This document shows positions 5,785 through 9,978 of a stretch of DNA of 9,978 nt, piece by piece (within the stretch, counting starts at the first letter, position 1; each line of letters opens with the position of its first letter). The DNA comes from an uncultured Eubacteriales bacterium. GTDB lineage: Bacteria > Bacillota > Clostridia > Oscillospirales > CAG-272. The translations under genes and the position numbers were made by a program. The DNA is taken from assembly GCA_934365155.1 (NCBI GenBank), contig CAKRMZ010000047.1, forward strand, positions 1 through 9,978, read 5' to 3'. The notes below the pieces were generated by a model that made no database searches, was not told the origin of the DNA, and saw only the letters and a list, made by a program, of their open reading frames with translations.

Positions 5785-6276
5785 TTGAAAAAAAGACACT
5801 ATATTCAAATTTGCCTGACCGATATGCTCAACAGTATAGACAAAGAGCTAAGGCAGAAAAAAATTCATGTGATGGAAAAATGTGAAATGAATACCGATAT
5901 GATTTGCCGTTACGCAGAATTCTTTCATTATTTGAATCATGAATTTGTTTTGCCGATGGATATCGATGATTTGGGAATGTTCTATGAAGAATTGTATCGG
6001 CTTTGGCTTGAAACTGTTCTTTGGCGCTGTTGCAATCCGGCTGCTGTGGATAAAGTTCGGAGCATATTTGCTTTATTCAATGCATTGGTTCGAAAGTTTT
6101 TAAATAAAGAAGCATTTGATACGCAAATTGTCCAGAGTTTTTGGAAAGAGTATTCTGAACTGCGCTTACAGGGTTCGCTAAACCGATACCGTCGGGCGGA
6201 TCATTGCGATACGGTGCTTGCCGCTTTAAAAGATGCTTTTTGCTTTATCGTGAGAATATACGGAAAATATGTGTAA
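5785..6276 (+). CDS. Hypothetical protein, 163 aa, family not recognised
   Basis: I do not recognise this protein. It starts at a TTG with GGGAG about 9 nt upstream; the in-frame ATG at 5824 has no ribosome site. The sequence is soluble, with no signal peptide or clear membrane span, rich in Leu, Phe, Tyr and charged residues, and probably mostly helical. Visible features are an aromatic, acidic middle (FHYLNHEFVLPMDIDDLGMFYEELYRLWLE, given here only as a 30-residue region at about 47-76), a WRCCNP turn at about 80-85, and a basic stretch RYRRADHC near 134-141. No catalytic motif, zinc finger or helix-turn-helix is evident. It lies 202 bp after the FTR-like gene and 122 bp before the ABC operon, which has its own promoter, so a shared function is not implied. 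Confidence 0.6.
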   Translation: MKKRHYIQICLTDMLNSIDKELRQKKIHVMEKCEMNTDMICRYAEFFHYLNHEFVLPMDIDDLGMFYEELYRLWLETVLWRCCNPAAVDKVRSIFALFNALVRKFLNKEAFDTQIVQSFWKEYSELRLQGSLNRYRRADHCDTVLAALKDAFCFIVRIYGKYV

Positions 6277-6291
6277 AAAAGCACAAAATGA

Positions 6292-6320
6292 TTGAGAAAC
6301 GGCAAAAAATCTGATATAAT
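6292..6320 (+). promoter_or_regulatory. Strong promoter of the ABC exporter operon
   Basis: TTGAGA (6292-6297), a 17-bp spacer and a perfect TATAAT (6315-6320) preceded by TGA, an extended -10, form the best promoter in the window. Transcription should begin near 6327, giving a leader of about 72 nt before the TTG start at 6399. Such a strong core promoter is often held in check by repression or attenuation; the leader hairpin is a candidate for that. Confidence 0.75.
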
Positions 6321-6335
6321 ATTATTTGTTTGTGT

Positions 6336-6359
6336 ATTTCCGATGAATATTGCGGAAAT
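6336..6359 (+). promoter_or_regulatory. Leader hairpin of the ABC operon, with a short upstream ORF
   Basis: ATTTCCG (6336-6342) and CGGAAAT (6353-6359) form a perfect 7-bp stem with a 10-nt loop in the mRNA leader. An ATG in the loop (6343) opens a 26-codon frame (starting MNIAEIQLHF, stop at 6421-6423) that runs over the ribosome site and TTG start of the exporter gene. It has no ribosome site of its own, so translation is doubtful. The layout recalls the leader-peptide control of Bacillus subtilis bmrCD by the overlapping bmrB; the hairpin is seen, the regulatory role is inferred. Confidence 0.4.
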
Positions 6360-6398
6360 TCAATTGCATTTTGCGTTTAATGGCTGGAGGGCGATTTT

Positions 6399-8135
6399 TT
6401 GCGAAAATTATTTCGGTTTTTAAAAGGATATCGACATTTTTTAGTGTTGGGACCGCTTTTTAAGTTTATTGAAGCGGTATTTGAATTATGTATACCGATT
6501 ATTGTAAGTCGTATTATTGATATCGGAATAAAAAATCAAGACTCCTCTTATGTGATGAAAATGGGGGTGGTGTTGTTTGCTTTGGCGGCGGCCGGACTTG
6601 CCTTTGCTCTCAGCGCCCAATATTTTGCGGCAGTGGCACAGCAGGGAGTCGGGAATCGTCTGCGCACGTCACTTTTTTCGCATATCGGAACCCTTTCTTG
6701 CGCGGAGCTGGATCGATTCGGAACTGCATCTTTGGTGACAAGATTGACCAACGATGTCAATCAACTTCAAAATGCGGTGGCAATGTTTATCCGTATCGTA
6801 ATGCGGGCGCCGTTTTTGATTATCGGTTCCGTATTTATGTCTTTTATGATTGATGTGCAGTTGGCTTTAATTCTTTGCGTGGTGGTGCCGTTAATTCTGT
6901 TGACCATCTATTGGATCATGAGTCGATCGGTTCCGAAATTTAAAAAGATACAGACACTGCTTGACCGAATTTCTACGATTACGCGCGAAAATTTAAGCGG
7001 CGCGCGGGTGGTGCGCGCTTTTTCCGCTTCAGATACGGAAATCAAACGGTTTGAAGAATCCAGCGAAACTTTGGCCGACGCATCGGTCAGAGCCGGTCAG
7101 CTTTCCGCTTTAATGAATCCTTTAAATTCTTTAATCATGAATTTCGGAATTATTGCCGTGCTTTGGTTCGGAGGATTGAGGGTGAATGCCGGAAATCTTT
7201 CCCAAGGGGAAACAGTGGCTCTGATTAATTATATAACACAAATTATTTTAGCTTTGGTGGCTGCATCCAATTTAGTGATTACTTTTACCAAAGCGGCCGC
7301 CAGCGCTGCCCGTGTAAATGAAGTTTTTGATACCAAATCTTCCGTTACAGACGGTTCCGTAAGCACGGTGGATTTTGCGTCTGCTTCAAATGCAATTGTA
7401 TTTGACCATGTAAGTTTTGCCTATTCCAAAAAAGCAAGCCCGGCAGTTTCGGATGTGTCTTTTTCTATAAAGAACGGAGAAACAGTGGGAATTATCGGCG
7501 GTACCGGCAGCGGAAAGACAACCTTGGCGGCGCTGCTGATGCGTCAGTATGACGTGGATCAGGGGCATATATATGTTGCCGACAGAGATATTAGAGAATA
7601 CGACAGAAATGCTTTATATCGTAATATATCAATGGTTGTACAGTCACCGGTGATTATTTCCGGTACCGTTGCCGACAATGTCCGTATGGGTAATGAAGAA
7701 ATTAAAGATGACAATGTGGAAGCGGCTTTGAAAACGGCAATGGCTTGGGATTTTGTCAGCGCTCTTCCGACAGGGATTCATACACACATCAGCCGAGGCG
7801 GAAAAAATCTGTCCGGCGGGCAAAAACAGCGCTTATCTATTGCTCGTTCCTTAGCCGTCTGCCCGGGTATTTTGATTTTGGACGACAGCTTTTCGGCTTT
7901 GGATGCGGCAACCGATTATGCGCTTCGCCAGAATTTGAAAAAAGAATTGGCTTCTTCTACCGTTATTATGATATCGCAGCGTATCAGTTCCATTCGCCAT
8001 TTGGATCACATTATAGTGGTCGATGACGGACACATTGTGGGCGAGGGAACGCATGATGAGCTATATCAAAATTGCGAGGTTTACCATGAGATTGTTTTAT
8101 CTCAACAGCAGGGAGGCGAACACAGTGAAAAGTGA
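6399..8135 (+). CDS. Heterodimeric ABC exporter half, degenerate-site subunit
   Basis: A 578-aa half-transporter of the BmrC/LmrC/TM287 type, normal length. The membrane domain has six predicted spans within about residues 14-297. The nucleotide-binding domain has Walker A GGTGSGKTT (367-375), Q-loop Q415, intact signature LSGGQ (471-475) and Walker B ILILDD (491-496). The usual catalytic Glu is Asp (D496), and the switch His is Gln (Q527 in MISQRIS), so its own ATP site should turn over poorly or not at all. This is the known pattern for one half of heterodimeric exporters, not decay. It pairs with the next gene, whose start lies 11 nt inside this one. The TTG start has GGAGG 8 nt upstream. 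The substrate cannot be read: relatives export drugs, lipids or peptides. There is no N-terminal C39 peptidase domain, so it is not a typical bacteriocin processor-exporter. Confidence 0.92.
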   Translation: MRKLFRFLKGYRHFLVLGPLFKFIEAVFELCIPIIVSRIIDIGIKNQDSSYVMKMGVVLFALAAAGLAFALSAQYFAAVAQQGVGNRLRTSLFSHIGTLSCAELDRFGTASLVTRLTNDVNQLQNAVAMFIRIVMRAPFLIIGSVFMSFMIDVQLALILCVVVPLILLTIYWIMSRSVPKFKKIQTLLDRISTITRENLSGARVVRAFSASDTEIKRFEESSETLADASVRAGQLSALMNPLNSLIMNFGIIAVLWFGGLRVNAGNLSQGETVALINYITQIILALVAASNLVITFTKAAASAARVNEVFDTKSSVTDGSVSTVDFASASNAIVFDHVSFAYSKKASPAVSDVSFSIKNGETVGIIGGTGSGKTTLAALLMRQYDVDQGHIYVADRDIREYDRNALYRNISMVVQSPVIISGTVADNVRMGNEEIKDDNVEAALKTAMAWDFVSALPTGIHTHISRGGKNLSGGQKQRLSIARSLAVCPGILILDDSFSALDAATDYALRQNLKKELASSTVIMISQRISSIRHLDHIIVVDDGHIVGEGTHDELYQNCEVYHEIVLSQQQGGEHSEK

Positions 8136-9867
8136 TATCGGAATCGTCAAAAGGCTGATGTCTTATATTCGCCCTTATAGTTTTGCGCTGCTTTGTTCCT
8201 TGCTTTGTGCCGTAATCAGTGTGCTGCTTACTTTGTTGGCTCCGATTTTAATCGGTAAAGGCGTCGATTTGTTGATCGGTAAAGATCAAGTCGATTTTAA
8301 AGGCATACTTCGCATTTTGCTGCAGCTCGTTTTTACGGTGATCGGAGCATCGCTGTTTCAATGGCTGTTATCTTATTGCAACAATGTGTTAAGTTTTAAG
8401 GTTTCTCGGGATTTGCGTGTAAAAGCGTTTACCCAGATTGCCGGAATCCGTTTGAAATATATTGATTCCACACCGCACGGTGATATTATCAACCGCGTTG
8501 TTAACGATATTGATATGGTATCCGAAGGCTTGCTGCAGGGCTTTACACAATTGTTCACAGGCGTTTTTACCATTTTGTTTACGGTGGTTTTCATGCTGCG
8601 TGTAAATATTCCGATTGCCTTGGCTGTCGTGTTTCTGACCCCTTTATCGATCTTTGTGGCAGGCTTTATCGCCAAAGGCAGCCATAAGTATTTTACCTCT
8701 CAGACAAAGACACAGGGAGAGATTTTGGGGCTTGCCGAGGAAATGATTGCCGGACAGAAGGTGCTTAATACCTTTGACTATCAAAATACGGCAAATCAAG
8801 GCTTTGAACATATCAACGAAGAGCTTTATCATTGCGGAATGCGTGCGCATTTTTATTCGGCTATGGCAAACCCGTGCACCCGTTTTGTAAATAATATGGT
8901 TTATGCGACGGTTGCGGTTTTCGGTGCAATTTTGGTCATTGGGCAAAAGGGAATCAGTGTAGGTGATTTGACGGTATTTTTGACCTATGCCAATCAATAT
9001 ACGAAACCCTTTAACGAAATTTCCGGTATTATTACGCAGTTGCAAAGTGCGTTTGCATCTTTGACGCGTGTATTTGCGCTGTTGGATGAGCCCAAAGAGC
9101 CGGCGGTGCTATTCGCAAGTTCTCGCCGTCTACTGACAGCAGAGGGCAAGGTCGATTTGGATCATGTATCTTTTTCCTATAATGATTCCGTAAAAATGAT
9201 TGAAGATTTGAATATCTCCGTAAAGCCCGGTGAACGTGTTGCGATTGTAGGACCTACGGGTTGCGGAAAGACAACGTTAATTAATCTGTTAATGCGTTTT
9301 TATGATATTCAAGGCGGAAAAATTACCATTGATACGGTGGATGTCAATGAAGTCCCCAGAGAAGATGTACGGTCGAAATTCGGCATGATTTTGCAGGAAT
9401 CCTGGCTGTTTAACGGAACGGTACGTGAAAATATCGCGTACGGAAACCCGAATGCCAGCGAAGAAGAAGTGATTTCGGCCGCAAAGCGAGCGCATGCCCA
9501 TAATTTTATCATGCGTTTGCCGGACGGATACGATACGGTGCTGTCGGATGATTTGCAAAATATTTCCCAAGGCCAAAAGCAGCTTCTTTGCATTGCGCGT
9601 GTGATGCTGATTAATCCGCCGATGTTGATTCTCGATGAGGCAACCAGCAATATTGATACCCGCACGGAAATAAAAATTCAGCGTGCTTTTTATGAGATGA
9701 TGCAGGGAAAAACCAGCTTTGTTGTAGCACATCGACTTTCTACGATTCGTGATGCCGATAAGATTTTAGTAATGAAAAACGGCGCCATTATTGAGCAGGG
9801 AACTCATTCCGAGCTTATCTCAAGCGGCGGTTTTTATGCACAGTTGTATGCGGCAATGCTAAAATAA
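8125..9867 (+). CDS. Heterodimeric ABC exporter half, catalytic-site subunit
   Basis: The partner half-transporter, 580 aa from the GTG at 8125, which has GGGAGG 8 nt upstream and overlaps the first gene by 11 nt. Longer in-frame starts (8023, or 8086 with a GAGG nearby) would add up to 34 residues that only mirror another frame of the upstream gene. Six membrane spans fall in about residues 18-310. The ATPase domain has Walker A GPTGCGKTT (376-384), Q-loop Q424, Walker B LILDE with catalytic E505, and switch H536 in VVAHRLST. Its signature is ISQGQ (480-484) rather than LSGGQ, as in TM288-like subunits. The productive ATP site would combine this subunit's Walker motifs with the LSGGQ of its partner; the other site is degenerate. 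It is the last gene of the operon, with a terminator just behind. Substrate unknown. Confidence 0.92.
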   Translation: MKSDIGIVKRLMSYIRPYSFALLCSLLCAVISVLLTLLAPILIGKGVDLLIGKDQVDFKGILRILLQLVFTVIGASLFQWLLSYCNNVLSFKVSRDLRVKAFTQIAGIRLKYIDSTPHGDIINRVVNDIDMVSEGLLQGFTQLFTGVFTILFTVVFMLRVNIPIALAVVFLTPLSIFVAGFIAKGSHKYFTSQTKTQGEILGLAEEMIAGQKVLNTFDYQNTANQGFEHINEELYHCGMRAHFYSAMANPCTRFVNNMVYATVAVFGAILVIGQKGISVGDLTVFLTYANQYTKPFNEISGIITQLQSAFASLTRVFALLDEPKEPAVLFASSRRLLTAEGKVDLDHVSFSYNDSVKMIEDLNISVKPGERVAIVGPTGCGKTTLINLLMRFYDIQGGKITIDTVDVNEVPREDVRSKFGMILQESWLFNGTVRENIAYGNPNASEEEVISAAKRAHAHNFIMRLPDGYDTVLSDDLQNISQGQKQLLCIARVMLINPPMLILDEATSNIDTRTEIKIQRAFYEMMQGKTSFVVAHRLSTIRDADKILVMKNGAIIEQGTHSELISSGGFYAQLYAAMLK

Positions 9868-9878
9868 CATAAAAATTA

Positions 9879-9930
9879 AAAAAACAGGGTGTGTTTTGCG
9901 CATAATAGCCAAAAATACAGCCTGTTTTTT
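9879..9930 (+). terminator. Terminator of the ABC exporter operon
   Basis: AAAAAACAGG (9879-9888) pairs over 10 bp with CCTGTTTTTT (9921-9930), and the interior can extend the stem through TGT/ACA and TTTTG/CAAAA with small internal loops. The right arm ends in a T-run just 12 nt after the stop codon begins the stem. Nothing else is seen from here to the window end apart from a tiny TTGC-TAAA-GCAA dyad. Confidence 0.8.
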
Positions 9931-9978
9931 GTATATTTTTTATCGCTTTCTCACTTTACTTTGCTAAAGCAATATGAT

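Noticed and set aside
8023..8124. 34-residue N-terminal extension of the second ABC subunit
   Set aside because: It lies inside the upstream coding region in another frame, and the GTG at 8125 has a strong ribosome site.

Overview
The window looks like chromosomal DNA from a low-to-moderate-GC Gram-positive bacterium, most likely an anaerobic Clostridia-type Firmicute. The support is AGGAGG-type ribosome sites, several TTG/GTG starts, sigma-A-type promoters with 17-bp spacers, an AgrA/AgrC-type two-component pair, a luxS-mtnN operon, a very small FTR-like iron-sulfur protein and a BmrCD/TM287-288-type heterodimeric ABC exporter. No species can be named. There are no rRNA or tRNA genes, insertion sequences, CRISPR arrays or phage genes.

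Left part (1-3976): a truncated minus-strand gene for an exported protein diverges from a plus-strand pair, a LytTR response regulator overlapping an AgrC-like GHKL sensor kinase by 20 nt. No agrB or agrD gene is seen beside them, so the signal is unknown. A membrane-anchored C39-like cysteine peptidase follows, then a small P-loop protein with its own promoter. That promoter is wedged between a hairpin and a palindrome.

Middle (3977-5582): a long bidirectional terminator separates the P-loop gene from the convergent luxS-mtnN operon (minus strand, ATGA overlap). This operon detoxifies S-adenosylhomocysteine and releases the AI-2 precursor. A strong luxS promoter stands back-to-back with the promoter of a 65-aa protein with three CxC pairs, resembling the ferredoxin-thioredoxin reductase catalytic chain.

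Right part (5583-9978): an unrecognised 163-aa protein comes first, then a two-gene operon for a heterodimeric ABC exporter with one degenerate and one canonical ATP site. It starts from a near-consensus extended -10 promoter, has a hairpin leader and ends at a clear terminator.

How the genes work together: luxS/mtnN form one pathway, the kinase and regulator one signalling pair, and the two ABC half-transporters one complex. Any link between the groups (cell-cell signalling, export, redox) is inference from proximity. I did not find a clearly new multi-gene system. The best leads are the small FTR-like protein with a shifted cysteine pair, the orphan Agr-type pair beside an exported cysteine-rich peptidase, and the structured leaders of the regulator, P-loop and ABC genes.
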